Part shown: positions 1-10,106 of the stretch, in pieces
Numbering within the stretch: position 1 is the stretch's first letter
Layout of the letters: each line of letters starts with the position of its first letter
Source: Phaeodactylibacter sp.
GTDB lineage: Bacteria > Bacteroidota > Bacteroidia > Chitinophagales > Saprospiraceae
Reading direction: 5' to 3'
Length of the DNA stretch: 64,000 nt
Assembly (NCBI RefSeq): GCF_022763345.1
Contig: NZ_JALEGS010000104.1
Location: 40,392 to 104,391 of the forward strand
Notes under the pieces: generated by a model
The model's input: the letters and a program-made list of their open reading frames with translations, nothing else
Database searches by the model: none
Told to the model about the DNA's origin: nothing
Position numbers and translations under genes: made by a program

Positions 1-740
1 GGAAGGGTTAGTGAAACAGCGTTTTTTCTTGAACCCGTTTTCAAGGCTGGCATCCACCTGACACAGCCTAAGCAACTCAGGATGAGGCTTGAGGGCTACT
101 TATTGCTTAAGAAAAAATTAACGTGAAGAAACTAAATAGACACAATTGTTTCCTTCTAAAATCCGTTAAACAAACAAATTCTGACGATTGAAACAAAAGT
201 TTTTGTCAGCTGTTTAAAACAGCGCTGTACTTCAAGGCAAAAGGTGCAACACTATTTTGATGTCACACTTTTTTTGTTTACGGTAAGCAATGTTTGATTT
301 TGAAGATTACCTTTCTGCGGATTCTATTTTTGGCATTTTGCTCCCTTTTCCTACGATTAGATTTCAAAAATACCTAAACAAGAAATCTAATTGTGTAAAT
401 AAGGTCAAAAATAATACATCTATTTTACTTTAATTTCATGGAAAAAGTTATCTTAGCGGGCAAAACAAATCGTTTAAGTTTAATAACTTATGCGAAGGTG
501 ATCTACCCCATATAACCCGCTTGAGCTGAGGTTCCCGATGCTCAGGTAACCCTAAAAATACCATCTGCCTTAAGCTTGGTTTAGCTTAACCTCCACTTGC
601 TGCCTCTGACCTAGGGCTCTTTTTGGATGGCTCAAAAACAATTGTTTTAATTTTAATTAGGATTTCCCTCCCTGAAAAACCACATTGTTAGCTTTTGAAA
701 AAACAGGGAAATAAAGATAATATCAACTGAGTGTTACATT

Positions 741-1391
741 ATGCAAAAATCAAATTCATCCACCTCTGAAGCCACGCTTCAAAAAGGTGACGATGTTCCT
801 AAGGTCAAATCCTTTTGGAACGAAAAATGGGCACCCGTAGAATTCGGGCGCGAAACCAAAACATGCGACTACCAAATTTCCAGTTTTGGCCGTATTAAGA
901 GTGTTGAAAAGACGACCGGCAGGGAAAGGCTGCTCAAAGGAGCCAAAGCCCGGGGCGGATTAGTCATGCTCAACCAAAAGCTTAAAGACGGCAGCACGGG
1001 CATTGTCTATGTGCACCGGTTTGTTGCAGAAAATTTTGTAGATCGGGAATCTGACGAGCAGGAGTATATCCTGCATCAGGATTACGATAAAAGCAATAAC
1101 AACTGGACGAACCTCTCCTGGGCTACTGAAGAGGAGTGGAAAGCTTATCAAAAGAAGAATCCAAACCACAAAGGTAGGCCAGCCCGGACCAAAAACTATA
1201 AACTTACTGAAACACAGGTCCGAATGATGAAAAAATTGCTGAAAAGGGGCAAGACTAAGCGGAAAATTATCGCTAAACAGTTCGGTGTTTCAGAAAATTG
1301 TGCTTACAAGATTGAAAAGGGAATCCGTTGGAGTCATGTCGAAGTCGATGACGACGATGATGATGATATGCCAATGGAAGAACAGTCCTGA
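741..1391 (+). CDS. NUMOD4 / HNH-endonuclease-like protein with C-terminal helix-turn-helix and acidic tail
   Basis: ORF 216 aa; N-terminal NUMOD4-like segment (W..VEFGRETKTCDYQISSFGRIKS), HNH_3-like VHRFVAENF...LHQDYDKSNNNWTNLSWAT, then HTH-like KLTETQVRMMKKLLKRGKTKRKIIAKQFGVSENCAYKIEKGIRW. Confidence 0.75.
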   Translation: MQKSNSSTSEATLQKGDDVPKVKSFWNEKWAPVEFGRETKTCDYQISSFGRIKSVEKTTGRERLLKGAKARGGLVMLNQKLKDGSTGIVYVHRFVAENFVDRESDEQEYILHQDYDKSNNNWTNLSWATEEEWKAYQKKNPNHKGRPARTKNYKLTETQVRMMKKLLKRGKTKRKIIAKQFGVSENCAYKIEKGIRWSHVEVDDDDDDDMPMEEQS

Positions 1392-1451
1392 GTAGGCACT
1401 TTTTAACAAGATAATATAGAATTTTCTATTGCTGTTTTGCTTTAGATAGGG

Positions 1452-1494
1452 CAAGCTATGTCTGTATTTTAGTAAATAATACGGGCATAGCTTG
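1452..1494 (+). terminator. Strong hairpin terminator downstream of the NUMOD4 gene
   Basis: caagctatgtctgtatt / aatacgggcatagcttg: 17-bp stem with two G-U wobbles and a 9-nt loop, followed by tattattctataattt. Confidence 0.75.
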
Positions 1495-1923
1495 TATTAT
1501 TCTATAATTTACTTGCTAAAAGTCTGATTTTCTCAGAAATTTCTGAAATTTAAATTTTTAAAATTGTTATATATTATAGACTGGTTTATAGGCGTTTCTG
1601 CAATAAATAGCCTTGTCTGGATTTATTTGAATTTTAGTTTTGACCAAATCGCCTCTGAATATTAATTAATATACAGTGAAAAAGTAAAATAAATTAACCT
1701 CACTGTAAATAGTATAAAATAAACCAAGTTAGCCTGAGTATTGGCCCCGGTAAATGCTACCTCAGAATATCACCCAGCTGAGATTCCGACCCAATCGCCC
1801 AAAGCGCAATCACCTATTTGCAAAAAGAAAAGTCAAGGCTAAATTTTTGACCGGGGATTAATCATTGTTTCCTTATTTTGTTTCCTTTACCTTGTGATTG
1901 TATACTTCATCTAAGCAAAGAAA

Positions 1924-2652
1924 ATGAGTCAGCAAGCTTTTGATAAATTATGGAAGATGATTGGGCTGCGGTACACTTCGCATCCATGGCACGGTATTTC
2001 CATTGGAGAAGAGGCCCCTCAGGTGGTGACCTCATTCATTGAGGTTATCCCATCAGATACGGTCAAATACGAAATCGATAAAAAAACTGGTTACCTTAAA
2101 ATTGACCGTCCCCAGAAGTTTTCCAATATCGTACCGGCGCTGTACGGGTTTATTCCGCAAACTTACTGCAAAGATGAGGTTGCTGAGTATTGTCAGGAGA
2201 AGACTGGCCGGAAAAATATCGTGGGCGATGATGATCCGCTCGATATTTGTGTCCTCACCGAAAGAGAAATCACCCACGGTAATGTCATTGTACGGGCTAT
2301 ACCCATCGGGGGATTCCGGATGATAGACGGAGGCGAGGCCGACGATAAAATCATTGCGGTTTTACGGGAAGATGAAGTTTACGGTGCCTGGCGTGATATC
2401 ACCGATATTCCGGAAACGGTGGTGAACCGGCTGAAGCACTACTTTCTAACCTATAAGCAGTTGCCCGGTGAAGAGCCCAAGTGCGAAATCACCCACACCT
2501 ATGGCCGTTCGGAAGCCATAGAGGTGATCGAGGCAAGTATGCGTGATTATAACAAGGTATACGGTAATTTGGAGGAGGCCCTGTCCCTTACCCTCTTTGA
2601 GGCATTCAATTTCAGTAACCGGCAGCAGAATATGCTGAACGATCTGGATTAA
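1924..2652 (+). CDS. ppa: Inorganic pyrophosphatase
   Basis: ORF 242 aa with YGFIPQTYC, GDDDPLDICVL and GGFRMIDGGEADDKIIAV motifs. Confidence 0.93.
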   Translation: MSQQAFDKLWKMIGLRYTSHPWHGISIGEEAPQVVTSFIEVIPSDTVKYEIDKKTGYLKIDRPQKFSNIVPALYGFIPQTYCKDEVAEYCQEKTGRKNIVGDDDPLDICVLTEREITHGNVIVRAIPIGGFRMIDGGEADDKIIAVLREDEVYGAWRDITDIPETVVNRLKHYFLTYKQLPGEEPKCEITHTYGRSEAIEVIEASMRDYNKVYGNLEEALSLTLFEAFNFSNRQQNMLNDLD

Positions 2653-2653
2653 G

Positions 2654-3538
2654 TTGGGTAGGAGTCTTGCTATCCTTGTTGCGATTTTGATTGGGCTATG
2701 CGTGCCTTCAGCGGAGTATTTTACATTCGTCATCCGCTACAACCTAATGGTGATGCTGTTCTTTGCCTTTCTGGAGGTGAAGCTTTCATTCCGGCTGTTC
2801 CATAGGCTACATATTTTTGTGGCAGGGCTTAACCTCGTGTTGCCACTGCTTCTTTATTTTGGCCTCCATCAATGGCAACCAGCTACGGCAGAGGCCGTAT
2901 TCGCAATAGCTTCTGCCCCAACTGCGGCTGCAGGTCCGGTCATTGCTGGTTTTCTGGGGGCAGAGGTGGGGTTTGTGACCACCGCCGTGCTGCTCACCAG
3001 CCCTATCGTTGCGCTGGTATTGCCTATTACCGCCAGTACCATTCTGGGAGGAGGAGCTGCTGTGTTTTCTTTTTGGGACATTGCGCTGCCCATAGCTTCC
3101 CTGATATTTATCCCCCTCCTGGGAAGCCTTCTGCTGCGTAAGCTTTGGATAAAGGGGGCAGATGTCATTAGGAAATACCAGTTTTTATCCTTCCGGTTGT
3201 TCCTGATTAATGTTTTTATTGCCGCCGCCGCAGCCTCTGCTTACTTCCGGGGGCAGCAGTCAGAAAGTGTAGAAGTTGTTGCAGGCATTGGCGTGGCGAT
3301 TACTGCCCTGTGCTTGTTTCAATTCAAATTAGGAGAGTGGCTCGGTCATGGGCACCTGCCACTGGAGACCGGGCTGGCGCTAGGGCGTAAGAATACGATG
3401 TTCAGCCTATGGCTGGCCCTCACGTATTTCAGCCCTGTAGCAGCCCTTGGCCCCATATTTTACATTCTGGCCCAAAATCTTTACAATTCCTGGCAGATTT
3501 ACCACTATCGCCGGTCCGCTGCGGGCTCAAACCCCTGA
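2654..3538 (+). CDS. Bile acid:sodium symporter (SBF)-like membrane transporter, TTG start
   Basis: ORF 294 aa, about 8-10 hydrophobic segments, SBF-like AxAPTAAAGPVIAGFLG...; starts 1 nt after ppa stop. Confidence 0.65.
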   Translation: MGRSLAILVAILIGLCVPSAEYFTFVIRYNLMVMLFFAFLEVKLSFRLFHRLHIFVAGLNLVLPLLLYFGLHQWQPATAEAVFAIASAPTAAAGPVIAGFLGAEVGFVTTAVLLTSPIVALVLPITASTILGGGAAVFSFWDIALPIASLIFIPLLGSLLLRKLWIKGADVIRKYQFLSFRLFLINVFIAAAAASAYFRGQQSESVEVVAGIGVAITALCLFQFKLGEWLGHGHLPLETGLALGRKNTMFSLWLALTYFSPVAALGPIFYILAQNLYNSWQIYHYRRSAAGSNP

Positions 3539-6294
3539 TGAATGCCGCGCTCCAGAGGAGGGACTCCTTTGTCCATCCAATTAGGCATAGGGGCGTTCAG
3601 CAGGTAGTAATCAAAATACTGCTGCATCCGGCGCATAAAATCTCTCCGGTTTTCCTTGCCCATAACCCAGTGAGGGTTGTCGTTATAATTGAGCAGCCAT
3701 GCCGGTCTGCCCAGGCGGCGTAGGGCGACAAAAAACTCAATACCCTGATACCAGGGCACCGCACCATCATCATCATTGTGCAGGATGAGCAAGGGGGTAT
3801 TGATCTTATCGGTATAGAATAGCGGAGAGTTCTCAATATAACGGAGCGGTTTTTCCCAAAGCGTGCCACCAATCCGGCTTTGGCTCTTCTCATACTGGAA
3901 CATCCGGCTCAGCCCGCTGCCCCATCGGATGCCGCCGTAGGCAGAAGTCATATTCACAACCGGTGCTCCGGATTCCGCACAAGCGAATAAGTCAGTTTGG
4001 GTGATCAGGTAAGCTACCTGATAGCCGCCCCAGCTGTGGCCTTGTACGCCCAGCCGTTCTTTGTCGATAAATCCCTGGTCTAGCAAGGAAGTGACGCCGG
4101 TAGTGATAGCATCCAAAGCGCTTTCGCCAGGATAACCAATCCGGTAATGGACATCCGGAATGAAAATAACATAACCCCGGCTGGCATAGAAGGGGAAATT
4201 GATGATCGACCGTGGGTAGGTGGGGGTCCAGTGCCGGTGCAGGCGGTCGGCGTAGCGCTCATAGAAATAGGTCATCATAGGGTACTGAAGCCCGGGGTCA
4301 AAGCCCTCTGGCTTGATAAGAATCCCTTCCATTCTCTGCCCGTCCGCTCCGGTCCAACTGTAGGGCTCAGCCGTACCCCAGCGAAAATCCTGCTGCTGAG
4401 GATTAGCCTCACTGATCTTTTTGAAATTCGATAAATGGTCATTGCTGATCAGTAAGTCAGGAAAGACTTCAAAACTTTCCCGTGTAAAAAGATAAGCATC
4501 TGCAATACGTGCTTTTTGAATCCGCCGTTCATAACTATATGCCCCATACTGCACGCGATCTTTAACGCCCGTGTGGATATTGAACCAGGTATAGCCGGAA
4601 GACTTATCCGCCTCACTAAAGGTGTAGAACAGCATCGGTTTAACTTCCTCTATAGACCGCTCTTCAGGGTCAAGCTTAATGTAGCGGTATTGAGTTCGGG
4701 AAGCCCGCCCTTTGGTCAGATTGTTGGAAGCCAGGCTGCCACTGGGGTCAACCAGCCAGACATCATACCGGTCATACACCAAAAGAAAATCATCATCGGT
4801 GGTCCATCCGGCTGTTCCATGCGGATAAGGGTGCATAGGGTGGTCATCCAGTTCATCATATAGCGGAACCGGTATATCCCGGGCAATTTCCCGGGTTTGC
4901 TGGGCTGCAATATCGTAAACTGCCCAAGAGGTGTCCGCGACGTTATACCAATAGGCATACTCGCCCATGGGCGACAGCTCAGCATTGCCGGGCAGGTTTT
5001 TCACAATAGGCTGACGTTTGCCGTTTTCTACATCTACCAGATAGAGGTCATGCCTTTGCGGAAAGCCTTCCCAGCTGAGCAGTTGGAGGTAAGGTGAGCC
5101 GTCTTTGCCCAGGGCATAGCGGGCATTGCCTTCGTTGCCAAGGACCAGCTCAGGCATTTGCTCATCTGCCAGCTGCAACAGCCGGCGGGTATCGGTATGA
5201 AAAACAGCGCGGTAGCTTTGCTTTTTCCTTTCCTCCAGCAGCTCCTCTTCGTGGGTGTAGAGACGGGCATCCTGACTGGTCCAAACTTCCACATTAACAA
5301 TCTCTTCTTCAAGGAGGGCCGTATCCTGAAGGACCGGGGGCGGGCAGGTGCCAAAGAATAACCGGCTGCCATCTTCTGAAAACTCCAGTTGCCCGTGTTC
5401 GCTAATCAGCCATTGGTCCGGGAGGAAGGCAGCGCTGCTGTCCGCAATAGTGACTGCTTCATCCTGCTGGCTCTTCCAGTGCCAAAGCTGGTAGGGGACC
5501 ACCCTGAAGTCGGTTGTATCCTGAATAGCGAGGAAACCGGCCTGCCTGCCGTCTCGGCTCAGGCTCAGTTGGGTATAGTACCCTTTGCCAGTGAGCAGGG
5601 GGCTGAGTTTGGCATCCGGCCCATCGTAGAGATAAATGCCTTCCTGAAATGTAGAATCATCGCCGGTTGAATAAATCAAAAACCTGGGGGATTCTTCAGC
5701 TGCAATAAAGTCCTTTACGAATGGTACAGAGTCTTGCTGCCCGGTACGAAGGTTGCGGATGACCAGCAGGCTGCCATTCTCCTTATTTTCGGGCTTGACT
5801 TTAATGCTGTCGGGCAGGGCGGTGTCCCTGGGAGCAGGCAGGAGCTGATAAGCCATCCAGCCTTCCCATTTTTCAGGCATGATGAAGCGCTTGAGGCGTG
5901 GGATTTTTTCCTGGCGGCCACTGCCCAATTCTAAAATAGAGAGGGTGTCTTTGGGCAGGTCTTTGTCTTTGACCTTTGCGCGCTTTTTAGCTTTCAACGT
6001 ATCCTCTGCCGGGCTGATATGAAAGGCCGCAAACCGGCTGTCCGCGCTAAACGCAGCTTTGTGGCTCCGCTCAAAGGACAGGGATTCTGCCTGGCTATGG
6101 TTGTAGAGCATTAAGGTAGGATCGCCCTGATTGGGTGTGAGTTCGTAACTGACCCAGTTGCCATTGGGCGCGATTGCCTCTTTCTCTATGGTTTTCCAAC
6201 GGTCAATAACTTCAATGGAGAGCGCAGGTTTTTGGGCAAAAACACTTACAGTAAGGCTTAGCAGGAGCAGGGTAGGCAAAGGCTTTAATTGCAT
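3505..6294 (-). CDS. S9 family peptidase (prolyl oligopeptidase family), secreted
   Basis: GHSWGGYQVAYL nucleophile motif, HNDDDGAVPWYQG, NDNPHWV; signal peptide MQLKPLPTLLLLSLTVSVFAQ supports the internal start at 6294. Confidence 0.88.
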   Translation of the reverse strand: MQLKPLPTLLLLSLTVSVFAQKPALSIEVIDRWKTIEKEAIAPNGNWVSYELTPNQGDPTLMLYNHSQAESLSFERSHKAAFSADSRFAAFHISPAEDTLKAKKRAKVKDKDLPKDTLSILELGSGRQEKIPRLKRFIMPEKWEGWMAYQLLPAPRDTALPDSIKVKPENKENGSLLVIRNLRTGQQDSVPFVKDFIAAEESPRFLIYSTGDDSTFQEGIYLYDGPDAKLSPLLTGKGYYTQLSLSRDGRQAGFLAIQDTTDFRVVPYQLWHWKSQQDEAVTIADSSAAFLPDQWLISEHGQLEFSEDGSRLFFGTCPPPVLQDTALLEEEIVNVEVWTSQDARLYTHEEELLEERKKQSYRAVFHTDTRRLLQLADEQMPELVLGNEGNARYALGKDGSPYLQLLSWEGFPQRHDLYLVDVENGKRQPIVKNLPGNAELSPMGEYAYWYNVADTSWAVYDIAAQQTREIARDIPVPLYDELDDHPMHPYPHGTAGWTTDDDFLLVYDRYDVWLVDPSGSLASNNLTKGRASRTQYRYIKLDPEERSIEEVKPMLFYTFSEADKSSGYTWFNIHTGVKDRVQYGAYSYERRIQKARIADAYLFTRESFEVFPDLLISNDHLSNFKKISEANPQQQDFRWGTAEPYSWTGADGQRMEGILIKPEGFDPGLQYPMMTYFYERYADRLHRHWTPTYPRSIINFPFYASRGYVIFIPDVHYRIGYPGESALDAITTGVTSLLDQGFIDKERLGVQGHSWGGYQVAYLITQTDLFACAESGAPVVNMTSAYGGIRWGSGLSRMFQYEKSQSRIGGTLWEKPLRYIENSPLFYTDKINTPLLILHNDDDGAVPWYQGIEFFVALRRLGRPAWLLNYNDNPHWVMGKENRRDFMRRMQQYFDYYLLNAPMPNWMDKGVPPLERGIHQGFEPAADRR

Positions 6295-6529
6295 GGCTTC
6301 AGGTTTGAATCGTTTTTCGTTGATCTTTCTCAAAAATAATGTTCACAAATGACTCCTCCTATTTTTTGCGGAGGCTTAAAGGAGGCAATTGGCCATACTC
6401 GGGTAAAGAGCTATTGCTGGCGGCGTAGTTTTTGAGGTGGGCAGAAGGCTTAATCTCTGGGAGTTTGGCTCGCGCGAGCGTTTGGACACAACGGTATAGC
6501 GATAGCGGTACCTTAAGCTGTAAAAAAAA

Positions 6530-7264
6530 TTATTGCAATTGCGGGTTTTTGAAACTTTTGCCCCCTAGTAGTTTGGCTATATTCCGATCTTCCAATGTGG
6601 CCCTGAGATTTTCAGCATGCCGGTCGTGGTGCAGGTCCGTGCCCAAATAATCGATCAGGCCGGCTTTTAGCAGAGCTAAAGCATTTTCCCGGGTGGGCTT
6701 GCCATAGTATCCGGTCAGGGAAAGCAGGTTGAGTTGGAATTCGCAGCCCCGTTCCTTAAGCTCAGCATACCGCTTAAAGTCTTCTCGGAAGAATAGGTAG
6801 CGCTCAGGATGGGCCAGCAACGGGCGGTAGCCTTTGGTTTGCAACCGGAATAGGTATTGTTCCAATTTTGGTGGAGCGGATATAAAACTCATTTCCACCA
6901 GGACACGATTCCCGGGCAAGGTAAGTAGGTCACCTTTTTCAAGCAGAGGCTCAAAGCCTTCGTCCATAAGGTACTCGGCGGCAGCATCAAGGGTAACATT
7001 CAGCCCGGCCGCTTTTATTGCGGTTTGTACCTCCGCAAGTTTCCCCCGTATGATTTCCGGTGTGTTGGGGTAAAGGTCCGCCATAATGTGCGGCGTGGTG
7101 ATGAGATGGCGATAGCCCATCTCCTGTAGTTGAGCGATAAGGGAGAGGCTGTCCTCTATATCTTTGGCACCATCATCAATACCGGGCAGCAGGTGAGAAT
7201 GCATATCTGTTTCCAGAAATGCGAAATCGCCAAGAGGGGGCGTCTTTTTGAACAGGTTGAACAT
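6530..7264 (-). CDS. CpsB/CapC/YwqE-type PHP-domain tyrosine-protein phosphatase
   Basis: TDMHSHLLPGIDDGAKDIEDSL, TTPHIMADLYPNT, LAHPERY, GTDLHHDRH metal-site motifs. Confidence 0.88.
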   Translation of the reverse strand: MFNLFKKTPPLGDFAFLETDMHSHLLPGIDDGAKDIEDSLSLIAQLQEMGYRHLITTPHIMADLYPNTPEIIRGKLAEVQTAIKAAGLNVTLDAAAEYLMDEGFEPLLEKGDLLTLPGNRVLVEMSFISAPPKLEQYLFRLQTKGYRPLLAHPERYLFFREDFKRYAELKERGCEFQLNLLSLTGYYGKPTRENALALLKAGLIDYLGTDLHHDRHAENLRATLEDRNIAKLLGGKSFKNPQLQ

Positions 7265-7312
7265 AGAGGATTATTGCGTTTTTTCAATAACCTCGCAAAG
7301 GTAGGGAAAATT

Positions 7313-7333
7313 GCCGGGGGCTTTCCCCCCGGC
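7313..7333 (-). terminator. Hairpin after the UXS gene
   Basis: gccggggg ctttc cccccggc; on the minus strand followed by AATTTTCCC. Confidence 0.6.
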
Positions 7334-7340
7334 AGCAACG

Positions 7341-8282
7341 TTAAACTTTTACGACTTCCTTGAAGTATTCCATTGTGATTTTCAGGCCTTCTTCCCGGCT
7401 AACCGTAGGTTCCCAACCCAGGATTTCACGGGCTTTGGTAATATCCGGCTGCCGCACTTTCGGATCGTCTTTGGGTAGTGGCTTGTAAGTGATTTTGGCA
7501 TCGGGATTGCCCACGAGCTTCACTACTTCTTCGGCTACTTCTTTGATGGTTATCTCATCCGGATTGCCAATGTTTACTGGTAAGTGGTGGTCACTCATTA
7601 GCAGGCGGTAGATGCCTTCTACCAAATCGGCTACGTAGCAGAAAGATCGGGTCTGTGAGCCATCACCAAAGACGGTAATCCCTTCTCCGCGGATGGCCTG
7701 TGAGAAGAAAGCAGGCAGCGCCCGGCCGTCGTTCACCCGCATGCGCGGGCCGTAGGTGTTGAAAATGCGGATGATCCGGGTTTCCACACCGTGGAAGTTG
7801 TGATAAGCCATGGTAATGGCTTCCAGGAAGCGCTTGGCTTCGTCGTATACCCCGCGTGGTCCTACTGGATTGACATTGCCCCAGTAGTCTTCTTTTTGCG
7901 GGTGGATGAGCGGGTCGCCGTACACTTCCGAAGTGGAGGCAACAAGGATACGGGCGTTTTTGGCTTTGGCAAGGCCGAGGAGGTTGTGCGTACCCAAAGC
8001 TCCGACCTTCAGGGTTTGGATCGGCATTTTCAGGTAGTCAATGGGGCTGGCAGGGGAAGCAAAGTGCAAGATGTAATCCAGGTCTCCCGGTACATGCACA
8101 AACTTCGAAACATCGTGGTGGTAGTATTCAAATTCCTTGAGCGGGAACAGATGCTTGATGTTATCGAGGCTGCCCGTCAGGAGGTTGTCCATCCCGATTA
8201 CATGGCACCCTTCCTTGATGAAACGGTCGCATAAGTGGGACCCCAAAAAGCCGGCAGCACCGGTAATAAGTATTCTTTTCAT
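7341..8282 (-). CDS. UDP-glucuronate decarboxylase (UDP-xylose synthase), SDR family
   Basis: [64 protein letters not shown]. Confidence 0.92.
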   Translation of the reverse strand: MKRILITGAAGFLGSHLCDRFIKEGCHVIGMDNLLTGSLDNIKHLFPLKEFEYYHHDVSKFVHVPGDLDYILHFASPASPIDYLKMPIQTLKVGALGTHNLLGLAKAKNARILVASTSEVYGDPLIHPQKEDYWGNVNPVGPRGVYDEAKRFLEAITMAYHNFHGVETRIIRIFNTYGPRMRVNDGRALPAFFSQAIRGEGITVFGDGSQTRSFCYVADLVEGIYRLLMSDHHLPVNIGNPDEITIKEVAEEVVKLVGNPDAKITYKPLPKDDPKVRQPDITKAREILGWEPTVSREEGLKITMEYFKEVVKV

Positions 8283-8319
8283 GGCTGAGATTTAAAGCTT
8301 TCGTCTTGTTGAATAAAAT

Positions 8320-8347
8320 ACCCTCCGCGGCAGGCGCCGGGGAGGGT
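8320..8347 (-). terminator. Inverted repeat between ugd and the UXS gene (terminator/attenuator candidate)
   Basis: accctcc ... ggagggt; on the minus strand followed by ATTTTATTC. Confidence 0.5.
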
Positions 8348-8354
8348 AGTGGGT

Positions 8355-9683
8355 TTAAGCCTCTGCTTTTTGCACGACCTTGTTCCGGCCGATGCTATCG
8401 TAGTAAAACCCTTCAGCTTCCATAACCCTGGGGTCATAGATATTGCGGCCATCAAAAACAACCGGCTCGCTGAGGAGCTCCCGGAGCACCTTGTAACTGG
8501 GCGCACGGAATACCGGCCATTCAGTAATTACTGCCAGGCTGTCCGAGCCAATTAGCGTTTCGTATTGCTCCTCTGCAAATTGTATCCGGTCGCCAAATAC
8601 CTGCTTGACGTTGTCCATCGCTTCGGGGTCAAAGGCTTTGATGGAAGCGCCCGCATTCAGCAGTTCTTCAATGATGGTAAGTGCGGGGGCTTCACGAATG
8701 TCATCGGTATTCGGCTTGAAAGCCAGTCCCCAAACGGCGATGGTCTTGCCACTAAGGTTGCCACCGTAGTAGTCGATGATTTTTTTGCTGAGAATATGTT
8801 TTTGTTTGTCATTAACGCCCATCACAGAATTCAGGATCCTAAAGTCATAGCCATTTTCGGCTGCTGTTTTCGCCAATGCCTGAACATCCTTAGGGAAGCA
8901 GGAGCCTCCGTAGCCCACTCCGGGGAAGAGGAACCGCTTGCCAATACGGGAGTCGCTGCCCATTCCGAGGCGGACCATATCTACATTCGCGCCTACCTTT
9001 TCGCAGAGGTTGGCGATTTCATTCATAAAGGAAATGCGGGTGGCCAGGTAAGAGTTGGCAGCGTACTTGGTCATTTCCGCTGAGCGCTCATCCATAAAGT
9101 AAACGGGGTTGCCCTGACGCACGAAAGGCTCATAAAGCCGGGACATGACTTCCTTTGCGCGTTCCGAAGACGTGCCAATTACCACCCGGTCCGGGCGCAT
9201 GAAATCGTCAACTGCGACACCCTCCCGGAGAAATTCCGGATTGGATACCACGTCAAACAGGTCTTCAGAAAGCTTGTCGGAAAGTATTGCATGGACTTTC
9301 TCAGCCGTACCTACGGGTACTGTACTTTTATCGATTACCACAGTGTAGGTGTCTATAATCTCCGATAGATCAGCCGCTACACCCATCACGTAAGAAAGGT
9401 CGGCGGAGCCATCTTCGCCCGGAGGTGTAGGCAGGGCCAGGAAAATAACCTCGGCACCCTGAATCCCTTCGTTCAGATTGGTGGTAAACTTCAGGCGCCC
9501 TTGTCTGGTATTGCGGTCAAAAAGGATATCGAGCCCGGGCTCGTATATCGGGATTTCGCCCTGCTTTAAGCGTTCTACCTTTTTTTCGTCAATGTCTACG
9601 CAAATGACATGATTGCCGGTTTCTGCAAAGCAAGTGCCGGTGACAAGCCCTACGTAGCCCGTTCCAATTACTGCAATATTCAT
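8355..9683 (-). CDS. ugd: UDP-glucose 6-dehydrogenase
   Basis: MNIAVIGTGYVGLVTGTCFAETGNHV, STVPVGT, GYGGSCFPKDVQAL, FKPNTDDIREAP. Confidence 0.94.
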   Translation of the reverse strand: MNIAVIGTGYVGLVTGTCFAETGNHVICVDIDEKKVERLKQGEIPIYEPGLDILFDRNTRQGRLKFTTNLNEGIQGAEVIFLALPTPPGEDGSADLSYVMGVAADLSEIIDTYTVVIDKSTVPVGTAEKVHAILSDKLSEDLFDVVSNPEFLREGVAVDDFMRPDRVVIGTSSERAKEVMSRLYEPFVRQGNPVYFMDERSAEMTKYAANSYLATRISFMNEIANLCEKVGANVDMVRLGMGSDSRIGKRFLFPGVGYGGSCFPKDVQALAKTAAENGYDFRILNSVMGVNDKQKHILSKKIIDYYGGNLSGKTIAVWGLAFKPNTDDIREAPALTIIEELLNAGASIKAFDPEAMDNVKQVFGDRIQFAEEQYETLIGSDSLAVITEWPVFRAPSYKVLRELLSEPVVFDGRNIYDPRVMEAEGFYYDSIGRNKVVQKAEA

Positions 9684-10106
9684 GGTGTTAAGTTATGTTG
9701 TAAAGATGAAGAATGCATATTTGTCTAATGTCTGATACCAGCCGTATATTGCCCTGCTCCCAAACCTGTGGGGCACGGGCTATTTTACAGTCAGTAAGTC
9801 TTGACGAACGGTACGTCCTCTATATTCTCGATTGGGTGTGCAAACGATTTTGATGGCAAGTCAATACCTTGACCAAAGCTACAAATGCTCCGAAGCCGAA
9901 CCAGGCAGTAAAGAAACTGATCCTGCTTTATGCTTCATCGTTCACAGAGCAATAGTGTTGTTCGAAAAGGTGTGGTATCGTAGCTTTTCTAAGGTTTGAA
10001 GTAGTGACATGCAATTTAGGGTATTAAATTTTCTCATGCAAACCCACCAAAGAGAATTTGCATATGCTGCACCCCAATAATCAGTACGCTACAGTTTAAA
10101 GGAATG

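Noticed and set aside
1344-1371. GAT/GAC-rich run as a microsatellite
   Set aside because: Simply encodes the Asp-rich tail of the NUMOD4 protein.
6823-6830. ggcggtag, resembling an ops/JUMPStart element
   Set aside because: Lies on the strand opposite to transcription and inside the phosphatase coding sequence; the RfaH-type element is not expected for UpxY systems, so chance match.
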